In this document: positions 1 to 5,423 of the stretch, piece after piece
Position numbering within the stretch: the stretch's first letter is position 1
Layout: each line of letters starts with the position of its first letter
Source of the DNA: Flavobacteriales bacterium
GTDB taxonomy: Bacteria; Bacteroidota; Bacteroidia; Flavobacteriales_D; Parvicellaceae
Direction: 5' to 3'
DNA length: 6,291 nucleotides
Assembly (NCBI GenBank): GCA_015488785.1
Contig: WFNC01000574.1
Coordinates: forward strand, 1 to 6,291
Notes under the pieces: generated by a model
Told to the model about the DNA's origin: nothing
Databases searched by the model: none
The model's input: only the letters and a program-made list of their open reading frames with translations
Program-made: the position numbers and the translations under genes

Positions 1-154
1 GGAGTTTCAAAAAACGGAAACAACATTTAAGACATTCAAGAATGTAGAAGAATTAGTAAGCTTTAATACTAAGAATCAACTAGAAGAAGCTTTAATTTTG
101 CTAAAAGGTTCAAGAGGAATAAGATTAGAACAATTTTTAGAGGGAGAAAAATAG
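1..154 (+). CDS. murF: MurF C-terminal fragment (UDP-N-acetylmuramoyl-tripeptide--D-alanyl-D-alanine ligase), 5' end outside window
   Basis: An open frame enters from the left edge (first complete codon at base 2) and stops at TAG 152-154, giving the last 50 residues of a protein. The end of the frame reads LILLKGSRGIRLEQFLEGEK. This resembles the usual C-terminus of MurF, where a KGSRG-type motif followed by a short helix (LEx-hydrophobic) closes the third Mur ligase domain. The segment before it, with NVEEL and LEEAL, fits the end of that domain. MurF is a cytoplasmic enzyme that adds D-Ala-D-Ala to the UDP-MurNAc-tripeptide with ATP hydrolysis, completing the peptidoglycan pentapeptide. 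The ATP-binding and central domains lie outside the window, so the call rests on the tail motif only. Another Mur ligase is a less likely alternative. The next gene starts 55 bases downstream. Confidence 0.75.
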   Translation, partial: EFQKTETTFKTFKNVEELVSFNTKNQLEEALILLKGSRGIRLEQFLEGEK

Positions 155-209
155 TTTTCTTTATCAAATTTCAGTACTTTTTTTATACTAGAATCTTAAA
201 ATATACAAT

Positions 210-563
210 ATGAAAAAAATATACTATTTAAGTACCTGCGATACTTGTAAACGAATAATGAAAGAAATACAAGTTGATGATTCGTGGGAAAAGCAAGATA
301 TAAAAACGCAACAAATCACAGCGGAACAATTAGAAGTGATGAAGAATTTTACAGGTTCTTACGAGTCTTTGTTTAGCCGAAGAGCGATGAAGTACAAAGC
401 ATTGGGATTAAAAGATGTAACCTTGACAGAAGAAGATTATAAAAAATATATTTTAGAAGAATACACTTTTTTGAAGCGACCAGTAGTACTCTTGAACGAA
501 AAAGTATTTGTTGGTAATTCGAAAAAGGTAGTGGCTAGTATTATAGAAGAACTAGGGCAGTAA
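210..563 (+). CDS. ArsC/Spx-family thioredoxin-fold protein (arsenate reductase-like)
   Basis: A protein of 117 residues, the normal length for the ArsC/Spx/YffB family. It opens with a beta strand (KKIYYLST) and a Cys-Asp-Thr-Cys motif at residues 10-13, the position of the catalytic cysteine in ArsC. Residues 51-63 (SLFSRRAMKYK region) match the family stretch before the second half of the fold. The Arg-Pro pair at 90-91 followed by VVLL corresponds to the conserved family segment that carries an active-site arginine. In known relatives the protein either reduces arsenate with glutaredoxin or, as Spx, acts as a redox-controlled partner of RNA polymerase. Sequence alone does not decide between these, and many Bacteroidetes members have no proven function. 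The start at ATG 210 gives a full-length fold, and no Shine-Dalgarno is visible, as is usual in this phylum. The transporter gene begins 7 bases after the stop, so the two are probably cotranscribed. Confidence 0.85.
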   Translation: MKKIYYLSTCDTCKRIMKEIQVDDSWEKQDIKTQQITAEQLEVMKNFTGSYESLFSRRAMKYKALGLKDVTLTEEDYKKYILEEYTFLKRPVVLLNEKVFVGNSKKVVASIIEELGQ

Positions 564-570
564 AATTGGA

Positions 571-1446
571 ATGACAAAAAATACAAAAGCACACATCGCT
601 CTATTTTTAGTAAACTTAATTTACGCATTAAGTTATGGGTTTTCTAAAGAAGTCATGAATGGTTATTTACCAGCCTTTACTTTTATTATGTTTAGAGTTT
701 TGGGAGCAACGTTACTTTTTTGGATTTTGTTTTTCAAAACCGAAAAAGTAGAAAAAAAAGATTACTTAAAGTTAGCATTAGCAGCAGTTTTTGGCGTAGC
801 AGCCAACCAACTCATGTTTTTTGAGGGGTTATTTCACACTTCTAGCATCAATGCGTCAATAATAATGGTTACTACACCAATATTGGTCTTGATTTTTTCT
901 GCTATATTATTAAAAGAGAGAATTTCTAAACGAAAAGTATTGGGGGTTTTTATAGGTTTGATGGGAGCGGTAGCGTTAATTAGTTTTAAAGACGCTTCCC
1001 CTCAAAATGAAGCGACATTGTACGGTGATTTCTTCATTTTCTTAAACGCTTCCTCTTACGCTTTGTATTTGGTATTGGTAAAACCATTGATGAAAAAATA
1101 TGCTCCATTTACAGTGATGAAATGGGTATTTACTTTTGGGGCAATTTATGTCATCCCGTTTGGTTTTAGCCAAGTTGCTGGAGCAAATTTTCAAATGCCG
1201 TTAGACATTATTCTCAAAGTTGGGTTTGTAATTGTTTTTACCACATTTTTAACTTACTTGTTTACCATGTACGCTTTAGATAAAGTAATGCCGACAACGG
1301 TGAGCGCTTATGTTTATTTACAACCCGTTCTTACAACTGTTTTTGCACTGTTACTGGGATATGGAAAGCCGAATTTAATTCACTTCGTTTGTGCAGTTGC
1401 AATTTTTATTGGAGTTTATTTGGTGAGTTTTAAGAAAGAAATTTGA
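571..1446 (+). CDS. EamA/DMT-family transporter, ten predicted membrane helices
   Basis: A 291-residue, strongly hydrophobic protein with about ten predicted membrane segments (roughly residues 7-26, 32-54, 67-85, 92-113, 121-139, 151-171, 180-202, 212-234, 240-262 and 268-286). It falls into two similar halves of five helices, the duplicated EamA layout of the drug/metabolite transporter superfamily. Family hallmarks visible are the first-helix NLIYALSYGFSK stretch, the FFEGLFHTSSINASII stretch with TTPILVLIFSAILLKER near residues 82-117, and the matching QPVLTTVFALLLGYGKP near 251-267 in the second half. The K-E-R after helix 4 is typical. Such proteins sit in the inner membrane and usually export metabolites or amino acids, but the substrate cannot be read from the sequence. 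ATG 571 follows the preceding stop by 7 bases, which supports an operon with the ArsC-like gene. A possible terminator overlaps the stop codon. Confidence 0.9.
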   Translation: MTKNTKAHIALFLVNLIYALSYGFSKEVMNGYLPAFTFIMFRVLGATLLFWILFFKTEKVEKKDYLKLALAAVFGVAANQLMFFEGLFHTSSINASIIMVTTPILVLIFSAILLKERISKRKVLGVFIGLMGAVALISFKDASPQNEATLYGDFFIFLNASSYALYLVLVKPLMKKYAPFTVMKWVFTFGAIYVIPFGFSQVAGANFQMPLDIILKVGFVIVFTTFLTYLFTMYALDKVMPTTVSAYVYLQPVLTTVFALLLGYGKPNLIHFVCAVAIFIGVYLVSFKKEI

Positions 1447-1473
1447 TGTAAATTGAAGGCAGATTTCTTTTTT
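1435..1473 (+). terminator. Possible intrinsic terminator at the end of the EamA gene
   Basis: AAAGAAAT (1435-1442) pairs with ATTTCTTT (1463-1470) and the pairing arm runs into a T tract ending at 1473. The stem is AT-only apart from one G-C pair and the loop is 20 bases, so it is weak. It also overlaps the last codons of the gene. It is the only terminator-like structure near this stop. Confidence 0.35.
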
Positions 1474-1504
1474 AGGCTAACGATTTAACTGCATTAAAAT
1501 TCTT

Positions 1505-1512
1505 AGCATTAT
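1505..1512. repeat. Left target-site duplication of MITE copy 1
   Basis: AGCATTAT directly abuts the left end of the element. AGTATTAT at 1701-1708 directly abuts the right end. Seven of eight bases agree, as expected for an 8-bp duplication made at insertion and since altered at one base. Confidence 0.55.
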
Positions 1513-1700
1513 GGATCTACAGGTTTTTGTGTGGGAATAAATTTGTTTTTCGTAAAAGAATAAGTTTTTTGTGTTTAATGAATTTAAGAATCAAAGATAC
1601 ATTGTACAGACATTGTACATTTTACAAGAAAAAAACGATTAGAGTATTTAATTTGGGGGGTACTTCTAATTATACCACCCATACTAAACTCCGTAGAACC
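1513..1700 (+). mobile_element. MITE-like element, copy 1 (188 bp)
   Basis: A non-coding element whose two ends are imperfect inverted repeats. The first 23 bases (1513-1535, starting GGATCTAC) match the reverse complement of the last 23 (1678-1700, ending GTAGAACC) at 17 of 23 positions without gaps. An 8-bp near-duplication flanks it. A second, clearly related copy lies at 4523-4699 in the same orientation. The best-conserved blocks between copies are the TTTTTGTGTTTAATGAAT region (from about 1566), the TTGTA/TACAA hairpin (1613-1627), and the right third (GTACTTCTAA to AGAACC). Copy 1 carries ACATTGTACAG in tandem (1599-1619 region) where copy 2 has one unit. No transposase is encoded. The GGTTCT-type end with an 8-bp duplication resembles ISL3-family insertion sequences, so an ISL3-type transposase could be the mobiliser; this is inference. 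Strand is given only to show both copies point the same way. Confidence 0.65.
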
Positions 1701-1708
1701 AGTATTAT
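1701..1708. repeat. Right target-site duplication of MITE copy 1
   Basis: AGTATTAT immediately follows the AGAACC end of the element and pairs with AGCATTAT at 1505-1512, with one mismatch. Confidence 0.55.
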
Positions 1709-1796
1709 AATGAAAATCTTGCGTTTTTAAAGTCTACTAAAACATCGATACTCCTACTTTTGAGTGTTTTAAGTGAATCCGATCTAAGAAGAATTT

Positions 1797-1878
1797 GCGT
1801 TAGGGATAGAAACGGCATCCTTTTATTTTTTTTTAGAAAAAAAATAAAAGATACAGTGGATAGCCCGCTCGAACGCCC
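1797..1878 (+). ncRNA. Structured repeat / candidate RNA, family A copy 1 (82 nt)
   Basis: The element opens with GCGTTAGGGATAGAAACGG (1797-1815) and closes with a 24-base segment (1855-1878, containing GTGGATAGCCCGCTCG) that recurs exactly, inverted, at 4368-4391. Predicted pairing is as follows. GCGTT (1797-1801) with AACGC (1872-1876) forms an outer stem. GGG (1803-1805) pairs with CCC (1864-1866). A central hairpin has TTTTATTTTTTTT (1821-1833) against 1837-1849 with a 3-base loop, extended past a single bulged C (1820) by ATC (1817-1819) with GAT (1850-1852). It lies 141 bases upstream of the aconitase start and before the likely promoter, so it is probably not in the aconitase leader. 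I recall similar intergenic sequences from flavobacterial genomes, and it may correspond to the Flavo-1 RNA class, but this is unverified. A palindromic REP-like DNA element is the alternative. Confidence 0.6.
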
Positions 1879-1957
1879 AAAAGAAGATAACCTCCGCTTA
1901 TTTATAACGATTCAAGATAAGAGATAAATCAGTTGAGATATTTAATTATTACCTAAG

Positions 1958-1972
1958 AAATGACTATATTCG
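1958..1972 (+). promoter_or_regulatory. Probable aconitase promoter, -7 box TATATTCG
   Basis: AAATGACTATATTCG ends 47 bases before the aconitase ATG. TATATTCG (1965-1972) resembles the Bacteroidetes -7 consensus TAnnTTTG with one change. The same 15 bases recur with one difference (14 of 15) upstream of the TetR gene at 5409-5423. A -33 TTG at the normal distance is not evident; the nearest TTG (1933-1935) is about ten bases too far. Confidence 0.45.
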
Positions 1973-2019
1973 CTACCGAAAATTAGAAGAATAATTAATT
2001 AAATAAATACACTTACAAA

Positions 2020-4290
2020 ATGGCATTTGACATTGATATGATTAAAGCTGTTTACGAACGTTATCCAGAACGTGTCGCAGCAGCTAGAAAGTTGGTAAAC
2101 AAACCGTTAACATTAGCAGAAAAAATTCTTTATACTCACCTTTGGGACAATCCTGCAACGGAGGCTTACGAAAGAGGAGGTTCTTATGTCGATTTTGCTC
2201 CAGATAGAGTAGCGATGCAAGATGCAACAGCACAAATGGCTTTATTGCAATTTATGCAAGCAGGAAAGAAAAAAGTTGCGGTACCATCTACTGCTCATGC
2301 AGATCATTTGATTCAAGCAAAAGAGGGAGCAAAAGGAGATTTGACGACAGCTAATGTAACCAACGGAGAAGTTTATGATTTCTTAGGTTCGGTTTGCGAT
2401 AAGTACGGAATTGGATTTTGGAAAGCAGGAGCAGGAATTATACATCAAGTTGTTTTAGAAAATTATGCATTTCCAGGAGGAATGATGATTGGAACAGATT
2501 CGCATACCGTAAATGCAGGTGGACTAGGAATGGTTGCTGTAGGTGTTGGTGGAGCTGATGCAGTAGATGTAATGGCAGGAATGCCTTGGGAATTGAAAAT
2601 GCCAAAACTAATTGGAATTAAGTTAACAGGAAAACTAAACGGTTGGACTGCACCAAAAGACATTATCTTAAAAGTAGCAGGTATTTTAACTGCCAAAGGT
2701 GGAACTGGAGCAATTGTAGAATATTTTGGTGAAGGAGCTGAATCTATTTCTTGTACTGGTAAAGGTACAATTTGTAATATGGGAGCAGAAATTGGAGCTA
2801 CAACCTCTACTTTTGGTTACGATGATTCTATGCGTCGTTACTTAAAAGCTACCGATAGAGCTGATATAGTTGAAGCAGCAGACAAAGTTGCAGAACACTT
2901 AACTGGTGATGCTGAAGTATATGCAAATCCAGAACAATATTTTGATGAAGTTATAGAAATCAACTTAACAGAATTAACACCTCATTTAAACGGTCCTTTT
3001 ACACCAGATTTGGCTACGCCAGTTTCAGAAATGAAAGCAGCAGCAGCTAAAAACGATTGGCCAACTGATATCGAGTGGGCATTGATTGGTTCTTGTACCA
3101 ATTCATCGTACGAAGATTTATCGAGAGCAGCTTCAATTGTTGAAGATGCAATTTCTAAAGGATTGAAAGCAAAAGCTAAATTAGGAATTAATCCAGGTTC
3201 GGAACAAGTACGTTTTACTGCCGATAGAGATGGATTTATGGACACGTTTAGAAAATTAGATACAACTAAAATATTTACAAACGCTTGTGGTCCTTGTATT
3301 GGACAATGGGCGAGAGAAGGAGCAGAGAAAGAAGAAAAAAATTCGATCGTACATTCTTTTAACCGTAACTTTAGAAAAAGAGCAGATGGAAATCCAAACA
3401 CAATGGCATTTGTAGCATCTCCAGAAATGGTTGCAGCTGTTGCTATTAGTGGAAAATTAGATTTCAATCCTGTTACCGATACTTTAACAAACGAAAACGG
3501 AGAAGAAGTAAAATTAGCAGAACCAACAGGTTTTGAATTACCAGCATTAGGTTTTGATGTAAAAGACAACGGATACCAAGCTCCTGCCGAAGACGGAAGT
3601 GGAATTGAAGTAAAAGTTAGTCCAACTTCTGAACGTTTACAGTTATTGACACCTTTTACACCTTGGAACGGAGAAAACGTTACAGGAATGAAATTGTTGA
3701 TTAAAGCGCAAGGAAAATGTACGACAGATCATATTTCTATGGCAGGACCATGGTTAAAATATAGAGGTCACTTAGACAATATTTCTAACAACTGTTTAAT
3801 CGGAGCAATCAATGAATTTAACGGAGAATCGAACTTGGTTAAAAATCAATTGACAGGAGATATGGGAGAAGTTCCAGCAACTCAAAGAGCTTACAAAGCA
3901 GCAGGAATACCTACAATCGTAGTTGGAGATCACAATTACGGAGAAGGATCTTCTAGAGAACATGCAGCAATGGAGCCTCGTCATTTAGGAGTTTACGTTG
4001 TTTTGGTAAAATCTTTTGCCAGAATACACGAAACAAACTTAAAGAAACAAGGAATGTTAGGTTTGACTTTTGCTAACGAAAATGATTATACTTTAGTACA
4101 AGAAGATGATACATTTAACTTCTTAGACCTAAACGAATTTGCACCAGGAAAACAATTGAACTTAGAAGTAGTTCATGCCGACGGAAGTAAAGACGTAATC
4201 ACTTGCAACCACACTTACAACGAATCTCAAATAGATTGGTACAAAGCAGGTTCTGCATTAAATATGATTAGAGCAGCCGCTGAGGCTTAG
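2020..4290 (+). CDS. Aconitate hydratase, mitochondrial type ([4Fe-4S] enzyme of the TCA cycle)
   Basis: A complete 756-residue aconitase. It interconverts citrate and isocitrate through cis-aconitate in the cytoplasm. Its length and motifs match mitochondrial-type aconitase rather than the longer AcnA/IRP or the AcnB type. The three iron-sulfur cysteines are present: Cys359 in GSCTNSS, and Cys423 and Cys426 in NACGPCIGQW. The substrate-site motifs are intact: GTDSHTVNAGGLG (Asp160, His162), TTDHIS (568-573), and GEGSSREHAA (641-650), which carries the catalytic serine and arginine. The C-terminal swivel domain includes KSFARIHETNLKKQG. Start ATG 2020 is preceded by TTACAAA with no Shine-Dalgarno, and MAFDIDMIK fits the start of this type. 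A strong terminator lies 18 bases after the stop, so the gene is probably transcribed alone. Both flanks carry copies of two repeat families, but the gene itself looks intact and native. I leave the symbol blank because acnA and acnB are used inconsistently for this type. Confidence 0.97.
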   Translation: MAFDIDMIKAVYERYPERVAAARKLVNKPLTLAEKILYTHLWDNPATEAYERGGSYVDFAPDRVAMQDATAQMALLQFMQAGKKKVAVPSTAHADHLIQAKEGAKGDLTTANVTNGEVYDFLGSVCDKYGIGFWKAGAGIIHQVVLENYAFPGGMMIGTDSHTVNAGGLGMVAVGVGGADAVDVMAGMPWELKMPKLIGIKLTGKLNGWTAPKDIILKVAGILTAKGGTGAIVEYFGEGAESISCTGKGTICNMGAEIGATTSTFGYDDSMRRYLKATDRADIVEAADKVAEHLTGDAEVYANPEQYFDEVIEINLTELTPHLNGPFTPDLATPVSEMKAAAAKNDWPTDIEWALIGSCTNSSYEDLSRAASIVEDAISKGLKAKAKLGINPGSEQVRFTADRDGFMDTFRKLDTTKIFTNACGPCIGQWAREGAEKEEKNSIVHSFNRNFRKRADGNPNTMAFVASPEMVAAVAISGKLDFNPVTDTLTNENGEEVKLAEPTGFELPALGFDVKDNGYQAPAEDGSGIEVKVSPTSERLQLLTPFTPWNGENVTGMKLLIKAQGKCTTDHISMAGPWLKYRGHLDNISNNCLIGAINEFNGESNLVKNQLTGDMGEVPATQRAYKAAGIPTIVVGDHNYGEGSSREHAAMEPRHLGVYVVLVKSFARIHETNLKKQGMLGLTFANENDYTLVQEDDTFNFLDLNEFAPGKQLNLEVVHADGSKDVITCNHTYNESQIDWYKAGSALNMIRAAAEA

Positions 4291-4308
4291 TTTTAAAATA
4301 ATAAATTT

Positions 4309-4347
4309 AAAAGTCCCTTTGCAACTCTTGTAAAGGGACTTTTTTTT
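4309..4347 (+). terminator. Rho-independent terminator of the aconitase gene
   Basis: AAAAGTCCCTTT (4309-4320) pairs perfectly with AAAGGGACTTTT (4332-4343) around an 11-base loop, and the T tract continues to 4347. On the other strand the stem is also followed by T residues (AAGGGACTTTT then AAATTT), so it may work in both directions and stop any transcript coming leftward through the inverted structured repeat. Confidence 0.92.
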
Positions 4348-4367
4348 GTCTAATATATTCTTTTTTA

Positions 4368-4509
4368 GGGCGTTCGAGCGGGCTATCCACTTTAGTTTTT
4401 GTTTTATCAAAAAGTTAAACTAAGTAAAAAAGGAGCTCATAAAATCGCTCTTTTTTACCAAGTTTAACTAATTGCTAAAACAAAAAGCTGCCGTTTTTAT
4501 CCCTAACGC
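4368..4509 (-). ncRNA. Structured repeat / candidate RNA, family A copy 2 (142 nt, inverted)
   Basis: Read on the minus strand it opens with GCGTTAGGGATAAAAACGG (from 4509 leftward) and closes with the same 24 bases as copy 1 (4368-4391). The ends differ from copy 1 at only a few positions, but the central arm is unrelated and much longer. It still folds as a rod in four paired blocks: TTTTTGTTTTA with TAAAACAAAAA; AGTTAAACT with AGTTTAACT; GTAAAAAA with TTTTTTAC; GAGC with GCTC. As in copy 1, one unpaired C sits between the conserved side (CAG pairing with CT) and the T-rich strand of the arm. The preserved pairing with different sequence argues for selection on structure. The copy lies between the aconitase terminator and MITE copy 2, with its 3' end facing aconitase. 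A REP-like DNA element is an alternative to an RNA gene. Confidence 0.6.
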
Positions 4510-4522
4510 TTTTAAATTTGAA

Positions 4523-4699
4523 GGTTCTATAACTTTTTTTTGGATAAATTTAATTTTTCGTAAAAAGGATTGTTTTTTTGTGTTTAATGAATGTAAGAAT
4601 CAAAAGCAACATTGTACATTTTTTACAAAAAAAAATGATTCAGTATTAAACTTTTGGGTACTTCTAAATTATACTTCCCATACTAAACTCGGCAGAACC
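4523..4699 (+). mobile_element. MITE-like element, copy 2 (177 bp)
   Basis: Starts with GGTTCT (4523-4528) and ends with AGAACC (4694-4699), a perfect 6-bp terminal inverted repeat (7 bp if the flanking A and T are counted). Inside the left end, similarity to the right end fades. Most of its length aligns with copy 1 in the same orientation: the TTTTTCGTAAAA block, the TTTTTTGTGTTTAATGAAT block (4574-4592), the TTGTA (4612-4616)/TACAA (4624-4628) inverted repeat with a 7-base rather than 5-base spacer, and GGGTACTTCTAA through CATACTAAACTC to AGAACC. No target-site duplication is visible (AATTTGAA on the left, TACCATTT on the right), which suggests an older or rearranged insertion. It begins 13 bases beyond the end of the inverted structured repeat. 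No protein is encoded. Confidence 0.62.
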
Positions 4700-4792
4700 T
4701 ACCATTTCAATTTGATTATTAGTTAACATTGATAACAAAACAGTCTTGCTTCTTGACTCTAAAAGCGAAGCGGTCTTTTATCAAATAATAAC

Positions 4793-4800
4793 TATCTTTA
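4793..4800 (+). promoter_or_regulatory. Possible -7 box before the membrane protein gene
   Basis: TATCTTTA differs from TAnnTTTG only at the last base and lies 18 bases before ATG 4819. No convincing -33 TTG is visible, so this is tentative. Confidence 0.22.
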
Positions 4801-4818
4801 CAGCAAAAAAATAACAAA

Positions 4819-5322
4819 ATGACAGTAGAAAACATAATCGATTGGCTGGGAGGTTTCCCTAATCTAATCTTGATTTACTTTAGTAGCTTGCTATTGATTT
4901 CTATTCTGGGATCGTTTTTAGTCACAAGACGAAATTTCCGTTCTCCAATTAGTTATTTGTATGGAGGATTAGTTTATGCAGTAACTTTACCAGCAATATT
5001 GTCGGGTGTTTTAATTCTTTACAGCTTGTTTTTTCTCAAACTAAATTTACTTCAACTCAATATTTTTACTTATTATTTACCTGTAGTTTTTTCAGTAATC
5101 ACATTAATTATCATCAATAAAACCGTTGCTTTAAAATCCATTCCAGGCTTTGACCGACTTTCTGGATTAGTTACCTTGATAACAGGAGCAATGCTCTTCA
5201 CTTACTTACTACAAAAAATGTTTTTTGGAGTATTTTTTATCGGAAACATATCCTATTTAATCGCTTTCTTTGGTGTTATATTTTTAGGGTTAAAAATAGG
5301 ATGGGATAAGTTAAGTAGCTAA
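4819..5322 (+). CDS. Multi-pass membrane protein of unknown function
   Basis: I do not recognise this protein. It has 167 residues and four or five predicted membrane segments (roughly 14-35, 47-72, 81-99, 114-132 and 135-158). There is no cleavable signal peptide pattern: the N-terminus (MTVENIIDWLGGFPN) is a short amphipathic lead-in. A charged loop after the first helix (TRRNFRSP, 36-43) and the segment KSIPGFDRLSGL (106-117) are the only markedly polar stretches, and the latter would be the best place to look for a conserved functional motif. The C-terminus ends KIGWDKLSS. ATG 4819 is preceded by ATAACAAA, the same start context as the aconitase and TetR genes, which supports this start. 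It has the codon use and AT bias of its neighbours. It stands alone, 139 bases before the regulator gene, and a functional link to that gene is possible but unproven. Confidence 0.75.
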   Translation: MTVENIIDWLGGFPNLILIYFSSLLLISILGSFLVTRRNFRSPISYLYGGLVYAVTLPAILSGVLILYSLFFLKLNLLQLNIFTYYLPVVFSVITLIIINKTVALKSIPGFDRLSGLVTLITGAMLFTYLLQKMFFGVFFIGNISYLIAFFGVIFLGLKIGWDKLSS

Positions 5323-5408
5323 TATTTTCGTTTATTGTAAGTTTAAATACTTTATAAGATTTAATTTTTATTTTTTTTTATTGAAAATAATGTGAATTAA
5401 AATAAATA

Positions 5409-5423
5409 AAATGATTATATTCG
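5409..5423 (+). promoter_or_regulatory. Probable promoter of the TetR gene, -7 box TATATTCG
   Basis: AAATGATTATATTCG matches the aconitase upstream sequence (1958-1972) at 14 of 15 positions. The TATATTCG box (5416-5423) lies 38 bases before ATG 5462. There is no clear -33 TTG at the normal distance; TGTG at 5391-5394 is the nearest candidate. Confidence 0.45.

Larger units (their letters stand above)
1447..2019. other. Gene-free stretch between the EamA and aconitase genes
   Basis: No convincing protein gene lies in these 573 bases. They hold a MITE-like element (1513-1700) with flanking 8-bp duplications, a structured repeat (1797-1878), and a probable aconitase promoter (around 1965-1972). 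Between the two repeats (1709-1796) I see only a weak bulged hairpin, AAAAC (1739-1743) plus ACTC (1750-1753) against GAGTGTTTT (1762-1770). From 1879 to 1957 I see nothing definite. The 67-codon open frame inside the MITE (1527-1730) is not supported as a gene. Confidence 0.7.
4291..4818. other. Gene-free stretch after aconitase
   Basis: These 528 bases hold the aconitase terminator (4309-4347), the inverted structured repeat (4368-4509), MITE copy 2 (4523-4699) and a possible weak promoter (4793-4800). Between 4700 and 4792 I see nothing definite beyond AT-rich sequence. An 84-codon open frame (4472-4726) crosses from the structured repeat into the MITE and is not a believable gene. Confidence 0.7.

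Noticed and set aside
1527..1730. Open frame of 67 codons inside MITE copy 1
   Set aside because: It lies almost wholly inside the repeat, has no start context or family resemblance, and the two copies differ by indels that are not multiples of three, so nucleotide conservation is not codon-based.
1739..1770. Hairpin between MITE copy 1 and structured repeat copy 1, considered as a terminator
   Set aside because: The stem is split by a 6-base bulge, the T run is only four bases, and it lies about 290 bases beyond the nearest stop codon.
1786..1887. AAGAAGA on both sides of structured repeat copy 1 (1786-1792 and 1881-1887), considered as a target duplication
   Set aside because: It is offset from the element ends by 4 and 2 bases, purine-rich and short, and no equivalent flanks copy 2.
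2982..3569. Minus-strand open frame of 195 codons
   Set aside because: It is fully inside the aconitase gene on the opposite strand and has low-complexity composition typical of a shadow frame.
1797..4509. Composite transposon carrying aconitase
   Set aside because: The flanking repeats encode no transposase, the A and B families have different relative orientations, and the aconitase gene matches its neighbours in base use.
4472..4726. Open frame of 84 codons, with a C-terminal part (NYTSHTKLGRT) resembling the frame in copy 1
   Set aside because: It starts inside the inverted structured repeat and runs through MITE copy 2. The resemblance simply follows from the repeated DNA, and the rest of the frames do not align as proteins.
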